Source: Hahella sp050299855 (GTDB lineage: Bacteria; Pseudomonadota; Gammaproteobacteria; Pseudomonadales; Oleiphilaceae). Taken from it: a stretch of 64,000 bases of DNA. The translations under genes were made by a program, and so were the position numbers. Each line of letters opens with the position of its first letter. The first letter of the stretch is position 1. Shown here one piece after another: positions 1 to 9,107 of the stretch. The stretch covers positions 93,537 to 157,536 of the forward strand of contig JBNKWQ010000053.1 of the NCBI GenBank assembly GCA_050299855.1, given 5' to 3'. The notes under the pieces are model-generated. The model was not told the origin of the DNA. It ran no database searches and saw nothing but the letters and a program-made list of their open reading frames with translations.

Positions 1-341
1 GTCAGACCTACCTGTTTCGTCCAATTCATTAGTTCAATAATCAATTGGCGGCCGATGCCATGGCCACGCAGTCTTTCTGTCACAACCAAATGGGCAATAA
101 CGGCGCAGCTGCCATTGGTAAGAGATTTCGAGGTGTAGGCCATGGCCATACCACAAACATTGTCGTCAACTACAGCAACTAACACCATGGTCTCTGGATC
201 ATTAAGCAGGCATCGAAGGTTCTGGCTAAGTTGCGCTTCGAATAGGGGATAGCCCAGTTCGCTGAGAAGCAAACGCAAAGCGGCGCCGTCATCGGGCGCC
301 GCTTTGCGGATACTCACATCGCTATGATGTATTGTTTCCAT
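1..341 (-). CDS. GNAT family N-acetyltransferase (3' end cut by window edge)
   Basis: This is the first 113 codons of a GNAT acetyltransferase read on the minus strand; the rest lies beyond base 1. It starts at the ATG at 341 (METIHHSDVSIRKA...). The acetyl-CoA-binding motif A is visible near the cut end: a VVTERLRGHGIGRQLI stretch, with the R-G-x-G-I-G pyrophosphate loop, preceded by a hydrophobic beta strand (AVIAHLVV). GNAT proteins transfer an acetyl group from acetyl-CoA to an amine; the substrate cannot be told from sequence. It lies 80 bp downstream of aapP on the same strand, but a hairpin separates them, so membership of the aap operon is uncertain. Confidence 0.8.
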   Translation of the reverse strand, partial: METIHHSDVSIRKAAPDDGAALRLLLSELGYPLFEAQLSQNLRCLLNDPETMVLVAVVDDNVCGMAMAYTSKSLTNGSCAVIAHLVVTERLRGHGIGRQLIIELMNWTKQVGL

Positions 342-377
342 ATTAGCAATAATCTCAACACTGAAGTTTTGTGAAGT

Positions 378-407
378 CGCCGTACTGGTCTAATGAACAG
401 TACAGCG
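378..407 (-). terminator. hairpin between aapP and the GNAT gene
   Basis: Arms CGCCGTACTG (378-387) and CAGTACAGCG (398-407) pair with one mismatch around a 10-base loop, in the 79-bp gap after the aapP stop codon. No T-run follows on the minus strand. It is therefore a weak terminator candidate or an mRNA 3'-end stabilising hairpin. Confidence 0.3.
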
Positions 408-420
408 ATAATCTACTTTA

Positions 421-1188
421 TCAGTGTTGCAGAATTTGACTGAGGAACAACTGGGTTCTTTCATGCTGCGGATTGTGGAAGAATTCATTAGGTTCGTTTT
501 CTTCTACAATTTGCCCCGCATCCATAAAGATAACCTTGTCGGCAACCGTCTTCGCAAAGCCCATCTCATGCGTTACGCAGATCATGGTCATACCGGATTC
601 GGCAAGTTGCACCATAGTGTCCAGTACTTCTTTGATCATCTCAGGGTCGAGAGCCGAAGTCGGCTCATCGAAGAGCATGATTTCAGGATTCATACAAAGA
701 CTGCGCGCTATAGCAACACGCTGTTGCTGACCACCCGACAATTGTCCAGGATATTTTGAGGCCTGGTGAGGGATCTTGACCTTTTCCAGGTAATTCATGG
801 CTATTTCTTCTGCTTCCTTCTGCGGCATCTTACGCACCCAGATAGGTGCCAGTGTGCAGTTCTGTAATACAGTCAGGTGAGGAAAGAGATTGAAGTGCTG
901 GAATACCATTCCCACCTCGCGGCGTACACTGTCGATGTTCTTCAGGTCATTGGTCAGTGGAATATTCTTCACAATAATGTCGCCCGCCTGATGTTCTTCC
1001 AGGCGGTTGATGCAACGGATCATGGTGGATTTTCCTGATCCGGATGGACCGCAGACAACAATACGTTCGCCCTTGTAGATATCCAGATTGATATCCTTGA
1101 GAACGTGAAAATTGCCGTACCATTTGTTCACATTTTTCAGCTGAATCATTTTGGTTTGGGTATCAGCTGCATTGGATTCTGTTGTCAT
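421..1188 (-). CDS. aapP: General L-amino acid ABC transporter, ATP-binding protein AapP
   Basis: Cytoplasmic ATPase of a polar amino acid ABC importer, 255 aa, full length. Visible motifs: Walker A GPSGSGKS at residues 47-54, Q-loop in MVFQHFN (about 94-100), signature LSGGQ at 150-154, Walker B IMLFDE at 170-175 and the H-loop His at 207. A GGAG Shine-Dalgarno lies 8 bases before the ATG. It is the last gene of the aapJ-aapQ-aapM-aapP operon, 30 bp after aapM. The gene order and the two unusually long permeases point to the Aap (general amino acid) type rather than the smaller GlnHPQ type. Exact substrate range is inferred. Confidence 0.93.
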   Translation of the reverse strand: MTTESNAADTQTKMIQLKNVNKWYGNFHVLKDINLDIYKGERIVVCGPSGSGKSTMIRCINRLEEHQAGDIIVKNIPLTNDLKNIDSVRREVGMVFQHFNLFPHLTVLQNCTLAPIWVRKMPQKEAEEIAMNYLEKVKIPHQASKYPGQLSGGQQQRVAIARSLCMNPEIMLFDEPTSALDPEMIKEVLDTMVQLAESGMTMICVTHEMGFAKTVADKVIFMDAGQIVEENEPNEFFHNPQHERTQLFLSQILQH

Positions 1189-1218
1189 AATTAACTCCGC
1201 TTGTAAGCGATAACCGGC

Positions 1219-2313
1219 TTAACGATGGCTGGTGTTCAGTTTGCGTTCCAGGTTTTGGCTGTAACGGGACATCCCGAAACAGGCCAACCAATACATGAAG
1301 GCAAGGAAAACATAGCCTTCAACGGAAAAGCCTAACCAGTTGGGGTCGTTAAGCGCTGACTGTACAATGGCCAAGAGGTCGAACAGGCCGATAATCAGCA
1401 CTAGGCTGGTATCTTTGTACAGTGCAATGAAGGTATTCACGATCCCGGGAATCATCAGTTTGAGAGCTTGTGGCAGGATGATCAGGAACATTGACTTCCA
1501 GTAGCTCAGTCCTAAAGCCTGCGCTGCTTCTGTCTGGCCTTTGGGAATAGCCTGCAGTCCGCCCCGTACAACTTCCGCCATGTAAGCGCTCTGGAACATG
1601 ATGACACCGATAATGGCCCGCAACAGCTTGTCAGTTTCGACCCCGGAGCTCATGAACAATGGCAACATTACCGAAGCCATGAATAGTACCGTAATCAGTG
1701 GTACGCCACGCCAAAATTCAATGTAGACGATACTGATGCTGCGTATGACCGGCATCTGTGATTGGCGGCCCAGTGCCAACAGTATGCCGATCGGCAGAGA
1801 GGCCACGATACCAATCACCGCAATGACCAGTGTCAGAGTCAGGCCACCCCATTGATGCGTTTCCACTTCCGGTAAACCAAAAATACCACCATTCAGAAGA
1901 TAGAAAGCGATAATCGGGAATACCACCAGCAGGAACAGACTGATCCAACCCTTCTTGGGGGTCTTTTCAATCATTAACGCGATGATACATGCAGCAAAAA
2001 TGAAGAACATCACATTGACACGCCAGACTTCAGTCGCTGGAATAAATCCATAGATAAACTGACTCAAACGCGCGCTGATAAACACCCAGCAAGCACCATC
2101 ACTTGTACAGTCTTCACGGGTGCTACCGATAAAGTCGGCATTGATGACACCCCACTCGATAAACCAGCTAACGCCACTGATGACCAGAAGGAGTGCTATC
2201 ACGGATATAACCGAACTAATCGGTCCGGTAAACATATTTGCCCGCAGCCAGCCTACTACGCCTACCATGTTGGGAGGAGGTGGCTGATCCGGCAATGGTT
2301 TGAATTCACGCAT
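1219..2313 (-). CDS. aapM: General L-amino acid ABC transporter permease AapM
   Basis: Inner-membrane permease, 364 aa. An N-terminal extension carries hydrophobic segments (SVISVIALLLVISGVSWFI and MFFIFAACIIALMI) before the HisM-type transmembrane core, which begins near THQWGGLTLTLVIAVIGIVASLPIGILLALG. The ATPase-coupling EAA loop appears as GQTEAAQALGLSYWKSMFLIILPQALK. The extension is typical of AapM/BztC-type permeases. It starts 4 bp after the aapQ stop with SD AGAGGTAG, which implies translational coupling. It pairs with AapQ to form the channel for amino acids delivered by AapJ. Confidence 0.92.
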   Translation of the reverse strand: MREFKPLPDQPPPPNMVGVVGWLRANMFTGPISSVISVIALLLVISGVSWFIEWGVINADFIGSTREDCTSDGACWVFISARLSQFIYGFIPATEVWRVNVMFFIFAACIIALMIEKTPKKGWISLFLLVVFPIIAFYLLNGGIFGLPEVETHQWGGLTLTLVIAVIGIVASLPIGILLALGRQSQMPVIRSISIVYIEFWRGVPLITVLFMASVMLPLFMSSGVETDKLLRAIIGVIMFQSAYMAEVVRGGLQAIPKGQTEAAQALGLSYWKSMFLIILPQALKLMIPGIVNTFIALYKDTSLVLIIGLFDLLAIVQSALNDPNWLGFSVEGYVFLAFMYWLACFGMSRYSQNLERKLNTSHR

Positions 2314-2317
2314 CTGA

Positions 2318-3505
2318 CTACCTCTCTATCAACTTGATTCGCTTGTTGTACCAGTTCATCAACGCTGAGGTCGTGAGACTGAGCGTTAAATACACGGCCA
2401 TGGTCATGAAGATTACCTCTACCGCCTGCCCAGTCTGGTTCAGGGTGGTACCGGCGAAGACCGCGACCAAATCGGGATAACCGATAGCCGTAGCCAGCGA
2501 TGAGTTCTTGGTGAGGTTGAGGTACTGATTGGTCAGTGGTGGAATAATTACTCGCATTGCCTGTGGAACAACAATCAGGCGCAGGCGTTGTCCATTAGTC
2601 AATCCTAAAGCATTGGCTGCTTCAGATTGGCCATGGGCTACGGCCTCGATACCTGAACGCACAACTTCAGCTATAAATGTCGCTGTATAGATCGTGAGTG
2701 CAAGTAACAGTGCCATCAGCTCCGGAATAACAACCATGCCATTGCGGAAGTTGAAGCCTTTTAGCTCTGGGTATTCAAAATGCAGTGGTGAACCAGCAAA
2801 GAAGTAAGTGATTAGTGGTAGAAATATCAGAATGCCAAGAGAAGGAAAGAAAAGTGGAAAGGTTTTTCCTGTCGCCAGTTGGCGCTTCTTCTCAAAACGG
2901 ACCAGGCCGATAATAATGGCAATTGCTGCAAAGAATGCAATCCATACCGCCCCGAAACCATCTTCAGCTATGGGCTCTGGCAGATACAGGCCACGAATAT
3001 TGAAAAAGACTGAATCACCAATATTCATACTGTCCCGTGGACTCGGGAGAGTACGAAGTACCGCGAAATACCAGAAGAACATTTGCAGTAACAGAGGGAT
3101 GTTTCTGAAGATTTCAATATATACGGTCGCCAGACGAGATATCAGCCAGTTCTTGGACAGACGGCCTATACCAACGATAAATCCCAAAATTGTTGCAAAG
3201 AAAATTCCTAATACTGCAACCAATACAGTGTTTAACAAGCCGACAAGAAATGTCCGGCCATAGCTGTAGGTTTCATCGTAAGGAATGAGAGATTGAATGA
3301 TCCCGAATCCAGCCTGGGCTCCCATGAAGCCAAAACCGGTCGAAATCCCTCGCGCTTCCATATTGGTTAGCGCGTTGTTAATGATATACAGGAAAAAAGC
3401 GACGACCGCCCCTATTGCGAGTACCTGGAATATAACCGAACGTACCGCGGGATCGTTCCAAAAACTTGTTTTCGCTTTAGCCTGTTCGATGGATAGATTT
3501 GCCAC
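2318..3505 (-). CDS. aapQ: General L-amino acid ABC transporter permease AapQ
   Basis: Inner-membrane permease, 395 aa, starting at a GTG with SD GGGGAG 8 bases upstream. It has a first transmembrane segment near residues 24-42, a periplasmic stretch, then the HisM/QM-type core from about RTFLVGLLNTVLVAVLGIFFATILGFIVG. The EAA loop reads GQSEAANALGLTNGQRLRLIVVPQAMRVIIP. A large insert in the middle of the core (GLYLPEPIAEDGFGAVW... and the FEKKRQLATGKTFPLF region) matches the long Aap/BztB family. It forms the heterodimeric channel with AapM. A strong intercistronic hairpin separates it from aapJ. Confidence 0.92.
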   Translation of the reverse strand: MANLSIEQAKAKTSFWNDPAVRSVIFQVLAIGAVVAFFLYIINNALTNMEARGISTGFGFMGAQAGFGIIQSLIPYDETYSYGRTFLVGLLNTVLVAVLGIFFATILGFIVGIGRLSKNWLISRLATVYIEIFRNIPLLLQMFFWYFAVLRTLPSPRDSMNIGDSVFFNIRGLYLPEPIAEDGFGAVWIAFFAAIAIIIGLVRFEKKRQLATGKTFPLFFPSLGILIFLPLITYFFAGSPLHFEYPELKGFNFRNGMVVIPELMALLLALTIYTATFIAEVVRSGIEAVAHGQSEAANALGLTNGQRLRLIVVPQAMRVIIPPLTNQYLNLTKNSSLATAIGYPDLVAVFAGTTLNQTGQAVEVIFMTMAVYLTLSLTTSALMNWYNKRIKLIER

Positions 3506-3563
3506 TCACTGATCTCCCCGTGGATGTCTAAGGAGTTATTTTTTTGAGTTTCTGAACAGGTAA

Positions 3564-3584
3564 GGGCGCACAGGATGTGCGCCC
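3564..3584 (-). promoter_or_regulatory. intercistronic stem-loop between aapJ and aapQ
   Basis: Perfect 9-bp inverted repeat (arms GGGCGCACA at 3564-3572 and TGTGCGCCC at 3576-3584) with a 3-base loop, in the 97-bp gap between aapJ and aapQ. No T-run follows on the minus strand, so it does not look like a full terminator. Such hairpins after binding-protein genes commonly protect the upstream mRNA and lower downstream expression, giving excess binding protein over permease. That role is inferred here. Confidence 0.65.
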
Positions 3585-3602
3585 GGACTTGAGACCTAAG
3601 AA

Positions 3603-4619
3603 TTAACGGACGGGAGGAGCGTACTGCAGACCGCCTTTGGTCCACAGGGCGTTCAAACCGCGAGAGATGCCCAGCGGAGAGCCAGCACCAACGTTGCGCT
3701 CAAACATTTCGCCGTAGTTACCTACTTGCTTAACAATGTTGTAGGCCCAAGTGTCGTTCAGACCAAGGTTTTTACCTTGTCCTGGCTCAGTGCCAAGCAA
3801 ACGGCCCACGTTAGGGTTAGTGCTTGACTTCATTTGATCCACGTTGCCGGAAGTAATGCCCATTTCTTCAGCGTTGATCAGCGCGAACATGGTCCATTTC
3901 ACAATATTGAACCACTGGTCGTCACCTTGACGAACAACAGGCCCCAATGGCTCTTTGGAAATAACTTCAGGCAGGACCATAGCCTTGTCTGGGTTGGCCA
4001 GTTTGATACGCAGTGCGTAAAGCTGAGATTGATCTGACGTCAGAACGTCACAACGACCTGCTTCGAAACCTTGAACGGTCTGGTCTGAAGTGTCGAAAAC
4101 AACTGGAGAATATTTCATGCCCAGCTCACGGAAGTAGTCAGCCAGGTTCAGCTCTGTAGTGGTACCGGCCTGGATACATACTGCAGCGCCGTCCAATTCT
4201 TTAGCGCTTTTCACGCCCAGCTCTTTGCTGACCATGAAACCTTGGCCGTCGTAGTAGTCAACACCAGCAAAGTTCAGACCCAGTGAACCGTCACGGGTAA
4301 GGGTCCAGGTGGTGTTACGGGAAAGGATGTCTACTTCACCAGATTGCAAAGCAGTGAAACGCTCTTTGGCGTTGAGAGGGATGTATTTAACTTTGGTGGC
4401 ATCACCCAGAGTAGCAGCGGCAACAGCGCGACAAACGTCAACATCCAGACCTGTCCAGTTACCCTTATCGTCAGGGTTGGAAAAACCTGGAAGACCAGTA
4501 CTAACTCCACATTGTACGAAGCCTTTTTTCTTCACATCGTCCAAAGTAGCTGCAATAGACGCGGTTGAAACCGCCACTAGTCCCAGCGCCGCAACTGCGG
4601 AAACGAGTTGTTTCTTCAT
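3603..4619 (-). CDS. aapJ: General L-amino acid ABC transporter, periplasmic binding protein AapJ
   Basis: Periplasmic solute-binding protein, 338 aa, first gene of the aap operon. The N-terminus MKKQLVSAVAALGLVAVSTASIAA is a clear signal peptide with cleavage expected near residue 23-24. The SBP_bac_3 fold follows (QCGVSTGLPGFSNPDDKGNWTGLDVDVCRAVAAA...), with the longer C-terminal part typical of AapJ/BztA rather than HisJ. SD GAGGG lies upstream of the ATG. It captures L-amino acids and hands them to AapQM. The operon's promoter should lie in the 747-bp gap upstream; I found no clear site there. Confidence 0.94.
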   Translation of the reverse strand: MKKQLVSAVAALGLVAVSTASIAATLDDVKKKGFVQCGVSTGLPGFSNPDDKGNWTGLDVDVCRAVAAATLGDATKVKYIPLNAKERFTALQSGEVDILSRNTTWTLTRDGSLGLNFAGVDYYDGQGFMVSKELGVKSAKELDGAAVCIQAGTTTELNLADYFRELGMKYSPVVFDTSDQTVQGFEAGRCDVLTSDQSQLYALRIKLANPDKAMVLPEVISKEPLGPVVRQGDDQWFNIVKWTMFALINAEEMGITSGNVDQMKSSTNPNVGRLLGTEPGQGKNLGLNDTWAYNIVKQVGNYGEMFERNVGAGSPLGISRGLNALWTKGGLQYAPPVR

Positions 4620-5366
4620 TGTATACCCTCGGTTGGTTGTTTATCGTTCATTTTTATAACCCGAATTAAGTTAGCACAGTGATTTTTAGAAAACGAGAAC
4701 TGTTTGGGCAAAAAAAATCGCAGTTTCGGTAATTACCTATGAAGGGAAAAGGTGTGAATGAGTCATTTTGGGAGTGTGTATAAGTTGATGATAAATAACG
4801 AAAAAAGTTTGTGAATTAAAGTCTTCTTTCCTGGTTTCTGCGTCAAGAGGGAGCAAACTTTCAACACCGGGTTTCATAGCAGTGCAACGACCTTCTGAAG
4901 GTGTTTTAACTGCCGGATTATTACTTTGAGCGGAAATCCACCCTCTTGAGACATTATTTCGGGTTCTGAAAAAGCTGATAACTGGGTTGTTCGGTAACAC
5001 ATTGCCGGCTGTATGGGGTGAAAATTCTGGCTATCCGCAGGCCATGTTAAGTCCACTAATGGCCTTAATGAATCCATCTTGTGATCAATTAATACCCAGC
5101 CGAAGTGATTTTTGTCTAAATCATGAATGCTGAATCCGCTACTGCAGCAAAACCTTAAAAATAGTAATCGCTCTATCAGTTCGCTTGTGTGATTGGGAGT
5201 GTCGGTCTGTATCCGTGTGCGTTGATCGCTATCTGGATGAACTAATATAAATGGGGGTTATCCAAGCAGGGAATAGTAAAGCAGTATGGCCAAATATCTA
5301 ATGCTCAACACAATCTGGGATAGGGCACAATGTAACTCTGATGATAAGGGAAATCTGAGGTGACTT
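4620..5366. other. intergenic region between divergent aapJ and the CoA-lyase gene
   Basis: This 747-bp gap holds the divergent promoters. The only sigma-70-like candidate for aapJ that I can see is weak (TTGCCC and TAAAAA, 17 bp apart, on the minus strand around 4682-4710). Short open frames on the minus strand here lack ribosome sites and family features. I see no RNA gene or repeat. Confidence 0.5.
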
Positions 5367-6239
5367 ATGTCTAATCGTCCAAGACGCAGTGTGTTATATA
5401 TGTCCGGTGCCAATACCCGGTCTTTGGAGAAGGCGTTGATGCTACGCGTTGATGGCCTGATCTTTGACCTTGAAGACGCCGTTGCCCCGGATCAGAAGCT
5501 CCATGCCCGGAATCAGGTGGTGGCGACTCTGGCAGAAAAGGATTATGGACGGCGTGAGCGCATAGTGCGCGTCAATTCTTTGAATAGCCCTTGGGGAAAA
5601 GATGATCTTAAGGCCATTGCCAAATCCAAATTGGATGGTGTGCTGTTGCCCAAAGTGGAATCCGCAGCCATGGTGGAAGAAGCCATCGATTTCCTGGACG
5701 AAGCTGGGGGCTCGCGGCATCTGGCAATTTGGGCCATGATTGAAACACCGTTGGGCGTGTTGAAGGTGGAAGAAATTTGCCGGGCCAATCCACGGATGGA
5801 CGGTATCGTAATGGGAACCTCTGATCTGGCTAAAGATCTACATGCACGACAGACACAGGATCGGGGGCCAATCCTGGTGTCATTACATTTATGTTTACTG
5901 GCAGCCCGAGCTCATGGGTTGAGCATACTAGACGGTGTCCATATTGATTTAAAGGATGAGTCCGGATTACGGTCTATGGCCGTTCAAGGCAGAAATATGG
6001 GGTTTGACGGTAAAACGGTAATTCACCCGAATCAGATTGATATTGTTAACCAGGTATTTTCTCCAACTCCCCAGGAAGTTGAGCACTCCAGAGCCATTGT
6101 GAGAGCCTGGACCGAAGCTGTCGAAGAAGGCAAGGGCGTTTGTGTGGTCAGCGGTAAGCTGGTAGAAAAACTACACGTAGAAGAAGCCGAGCGTATTCTG
6201 CGGCTGACCAATGCCATTGCGGGACATCAGGACTCCTAA
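5367..6239 (+). CDS. HpcH/HpaI aldolase / CitE-type CoA-ester lyase (malyl-CoA lyase-like)
   Basis: TIM-barrel CoA-ester lyase, 290 aa, preceded by SD TGAGGTGA. Family motifs: FDLEDAV at 33-39, substrate arginine R68 in RIVRVNS, PKVES near 95-99, magnesium ligands E126 (MIETP) and D153 (GTSDLA), and HPNQI at 220-224. The Glu-Asp spacing of 27 fits malyl-CoA/citryl-CoA lyases. Members cleave or form malyl-CoA, methylmalyl-CoA or citryl-CoA. Its position directly before glcDEF suggests a malyl-CoA/glyoxylate reaction: glyoxylate made from glycolate could be condensed with acetyl-CoA. A CitE-like or thioesterase role cannot be excluded. No citrate lyase partner genes are present. Confidence 0.82.
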   Translation: MSNRPRRSVLYMSGANTRSLEKALMLRVDGLIFDLEDAVAPDQKLHARNQVVATLAEKDYGRRERIVRVNSLNSPWGKDDLKAIAKSKLDGVLLPKVESAAMVEEAIDFLDEAGGSRHLAIWAMIETPLGVLKVEEICRANPRMDGIVMGTSDLAKDLHARQTQDRGPILVSLHLCLLAARAHGLSILDGVHIDLKDESGLRSMAVQGRNMGFDGKTVIHPNQIDIVNQVFSPTPQEVEHSRAIVRAWTEAVEEGKGVCVVSGKLVEKLHVEEAERILRLTNAIAGHQDS

Positions 6240-6281
6240 TCACGAGATGCCATAGATGCAACAGTCAATGGCAATCAACTA

Positions 6282-6320
6282 AGCGGTGCAAAAGTTGAGA
6301 CTTGAAGCACCGCTGTCTTT
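6282..6320 (+). terminator. possible terminator after the CoA-lyase gene
   Basis: Arms AGCGGTGC (6282-6289) and GCACCGCT (6307-6314) pair perfectly. The 17-base loop contains a second small stem (AAGT/ACTT). The following sequence GTCTTTA is only a weak T-run. It lies 43 bp after the stop codon. Confidence 0.4.
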
Positions 6321-6514
6321 ACCCGGATGACTGGCTATATACCCCATTGAACGGCACTATAGGTTGCTCCATCTGTTTGAAGGGCGCTATACCTGCTTGG
6401 AGGACATAAAATTTAAACCAGTTAGCCTGTTTTAGGTCGCTGGGTTCATAGAATAATCGATCAGGCTTTAAACCCATAACTATAATAAGCCCAAAGGGCC
6501 AACGAGGGCAGGAG

Positions 6515-7951
6515 ATGTATAAACCTACAGTCACCAAAGCAGAGATGTTGGCGGCACTGGGCAACATCTTACCGATGGACCATATTATCGAGGATGCCGA
6601 AACCCAGCGTCCCTATGAATGTGACGGTTTATCCGTCTATTGCGAAATGCCTCAATTGGTGGTGCTGCCTGAGACAGTTCCGCAAGTTCGGCAGATTATC
6701 AAGTTCTGCCATCAGCACCAGATCCCTTTGGTCACCCGTGGTGCCGGGACCGGACTTTGTGCAGGTGCCATGCCACACGCTGACGGCATTGTGCTTTCCA
6801 TGGCCAAATTTAACCGCATTCTGGAAATTGATGCCTACGCCCGCACAGCCCGGGTTCAGCCCGGTGTCAGAAATCTCGCTATCAGTGACGCAGCCGCTGC
6901 ACTGAATCTTTATTATGCACCGGATCCCTCGTCCCAAATTGCCTGCACCATCGGAGGCAATGTGGCGGAAAACTCGGGAGGCGTACATTGCCTGAAATAC
7001 GGTTTGACCGTTCACAACGTACTGGCGTTTGAAATGATCAGCGCTGAAGGTGAAATGATTTCTGTCGGACAACAGGGATTGGACGGTAACGGCTATGATT
7101 TGTTGTCTCTCCTGATCGGGTCAGAAGGACTGCTTGGCGTGGTGACGGAAATCACCGTCAAACTATTACCCTGTCCTGAAGTGGCACAGGTGGTGATGGC
7201 GGCGTTTGACCAGGTGGAAAAAGCTGGTGATGCTGTGGCCGGAATAATCGCCGCAGGGATTATTCCCGGCGGGCTGGAAATGATGGACAGTTATGCCATT
7301 CAGGCTGCTGAAGCTTTTGCCAAAGCCGGTTACCCGACCGATGCGGAAGCATTGTTACTGTGTGAAATTGACGGCACAGTAGAAGAGGTGGAAGAGCATG
7401 TTGAACAAGTAGAAAACCTGTTCAGGGAACTCGGGGCCACTACGGTCAGAACTTCCCATAGCGAAGCAGAGCGCCAACTATTATGGAAAGGCCGCAAATC
7501 TGCCTTCCCCGCCGTTGGCAGAATTTCTCCAGATTACTATTGCATGGATGGCACTATACCCAGAAGTCAGCTGGCGCATGTTCTCCGGCAAATGAAAGTC
7601 ATGTCCGCGGAATATGGACTGCGTGTGGCCAATGTCTTCCATGCCGGGGATGGCAACCTGCATCCGCTGATTCTGTTTGATGCCAATGTGCCCGGTGAGC
7701 TGGAGCGCACTGAAGAGTTTGGCAGTCGAATACTCGAACTTTGTGTCGCCGTGGGTGGCTGTATTACCGGCGAGCATGGTGTCGGGGTGGAGAAACTGCG
7801 GCAGATGCACACGCAATTCAATGATCAGGAGCTGACGCAGTTTCACCGGATCAAAGATGCCTTTGATCCGGTTGGATTCCTGAATCCCGGCAAGGGTATT
7901 CCCATACTTAAACGCTGTCAGGAATATCGCTCCATTGAATCGGCGCATTGA
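6515..7951 (+). CDS. glcD: Glycolate oxidase subunit GlcD (FAD-linked)
   Basis: Catalytic FAD subunit of glycolate oxidase, 478 aa. The FAD_binding_4 domain carries the glycine-rich segment TRGAGTGLCAGAMP (about residues 74-87), PDPSSQIACTIGGNVAENSGG and GSEGLLGVVTEIT. The FAD-oxidase C-terminal domain contains VFHAGDGNLHPLI (about 376-388) and GGCITGEHGVGVEK. It oxidises glycolate (or D-lactate) to glyoxylate (or pyruvate) and passes electrons via GlcF to the membrane quinone pool. It is the first gene of glcDEF. The ATG directly follows GGAG, so the functional SD is more likely the GAGGG just before it. D-lactate use is possible, but three separate subunit genes favour glycolate. Confidence 0.93.
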   Translation: MYKPTVTKAEMLAALGNILPMDHIIEDAETQRPYECDGLSVYCEMPQLVVLPETVPQVRQIIKFCHQHQIPLVTRGAGTGLCAGAMPHADGIVLSMAKFNRILEIDAYARTARVQPGVRNLAISDAAAALNLYYAPDPSSQIACTIGGNVAENSGGVHCLKYGLTVHNVLAFEMISAEGEMISVGQQGLDGNGYDLLSLLIGSEGLLGVVTEITVKLLPCPEVAQVVMAAFDQVEKAGDAVAGIIAAGIIPGGLEMMDSYAIQAAEAFAKAGYPTDAEALLLCEIDGTVEEVEEHVEQVENLFRELGATTVRTSHSEAERQLLWKGRKSAFPAVGRISPDYYCMDGTIPRSQLAHVLRQMKVMSAEYGLRVANVFHAGDGNLHPLILFDANVPGELERTEEFGSRILELCVAVGGCITGEHGVGVEKLRQMHTQFNDQELTQFHRIKDAFDPVGFLNPGKGIPILKRCQEYRSIESAH

Positions 7952-8006
7952 AACCCTGCCATGTCCAAATGTGAAAACAAGACACTTGAATTAAATTCAG
8001 AAAAGT

Positions 8007-9071
8007 ATGACGACTGACATCAGCGCACAACTTATTGATCAGGTACTCACGGCACGGGCAGAGAAAAAAGCTCTGGCAATCGCTGGTGGCGGGAGCAAAG
8101 GCTTTCTGGGTCGACAAATCGAGGGAGCGCCTCTCTCGATTGCCGGTCATCGTGGTATTGTCGATTATGCCTCAGCAGAGTTGGTAATGACGGCCCGGGC
8201 AGGAACCCCCCTGGTTGAGCTTATCGCTGAACTTGAAGGTAAAAATCAGATGCTGCCATTTGAACCTGCAACATTTAATGGCCGCGCGACCCTGGGTGGC
8301 ACTCTGGCAGCCAATATTTCCGGGCCAGCGCGGCCCTGGCGAGGTAGTGTGCGGGATGCCGTACTCGGGATACGTCTGATCAACGGACTGGGGGAGCATC
8401 TGCGCTTTGGCGGCGTCGTTATGAAAAATGTGGCCGGTTATGACTTGTCCCGCTTTCAGGCTGGAGCAATGGGTACATTGGGCGTCATTACCGAAGTCAG
8501 TTTTAAAGTTCAGCCCAAGCCCGCTATGGAACAGACTGTGAAGATGGAAATGCCGCAGCAGCAGGCATTGGATAAACTTGCACTAATACAGCGCCAGCCC
8601 AAACCGTTGTCAGCTGCTGCCTGGGTGGATGGCAGTCTTTACCTGCGCTTATCCGGTGCTGAAACATCGGTACAGGGAACATTGAGCCAATGGGGGGGCG
8701 ATATTATCGAGCCTTTTGCTGCCGACGAGTTCTGGTTATCGTTGCGGGAGCAAACACATTCGTTTTTTGCCGGGGAAATGCCTTTGTGGCGTGTGTCGGT
8801 TAGGTCTTCCGCAGTCGCTTATGAGCATGCCCCGACCCTGCTGGAATGGGGCGGAGCACTACGCTGGATTCGGCAGGATTCGGATCTGGCTGGGATGGAA
8901 GCTCAGTGGCAATCCCAGGGTGGACAGGTGAATCTGTATCGGCATGGGGATCGGTCAGGTGAGGTCTATGGCACTTTGCAGCCGCCTTTGGCGGCCTTAC
9001 ATCGCCAAATCAAATTGGCCGTTGACCCTGAGCGGATATTCAATCAGGGTCGTCTCTATAGCTGGCTGTAG
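8007..9071 (+). CDS. glcE: Glycolate oxidase FAD-binding subunit GlcE
   Basis: Second FAD-binding subunit, 354 aa, 55 bp after glcD on the same strand. It shows a shortened FAD_binding_4 domain: AGGGSKGFLGR near the N-terminus, LPFEPATFNGRATLGGTLAANISGPARPWRG, then RDAVLGIRLINGLGEHLRFGGVVMKNVAGYDLSRFQAGAMGTLGVITEVSFKV. This is the conserved GlcE pattern. It ends with the RIFNQGRLY motif common to the family. It has no separate catalytic role known outside the GlcDEF complex, where it is required for activity in E. coli. The ribosome site before the ATG is weak. Confidence 0.93.
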   Translation: MTTDISAQLIDQVLTARAEKKALAIAGGGSKGFLGRQIEGAPLSIAGHRGIVDYASAELVMTARAGTPLVELIAELEGKNQMLPFEPATFNGRATLGGTLAANISGPARPWRGSVRDAVLGIRLINGLGEHLRFGGVVMKNVAGYDLSRFQAGAMGTLGVITEVSFKVQPKPAMEQTVKMEMPQQQALDKLALIQRQPKPLSAAAWVDGSLYLRLSGAETSVQGTLSQWGGDIIEPFAADEFWLSLREQTHSFFAGEMPLWRVSVRSSAVAYEHAPTLLEWGGALRWIRQDSDLAGMEAQWQSQGGQVNLYRHGDRSGEVYGTLQPPLAALHRQIKLAVDPERIFNQGRLYSWL

Positions 9072-9107
9072 TCATGAAAACTGCTTATATATGAAAATGG
9101 CCAATTT

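Noticed and set aside
4737..5077. Two overlapping minus-strand open frames upstream of aapJ
   Set aside because: Different frames over the same bases, no ribosome sites, low-complexity residues; likely chance frames in the divergent promoter region.
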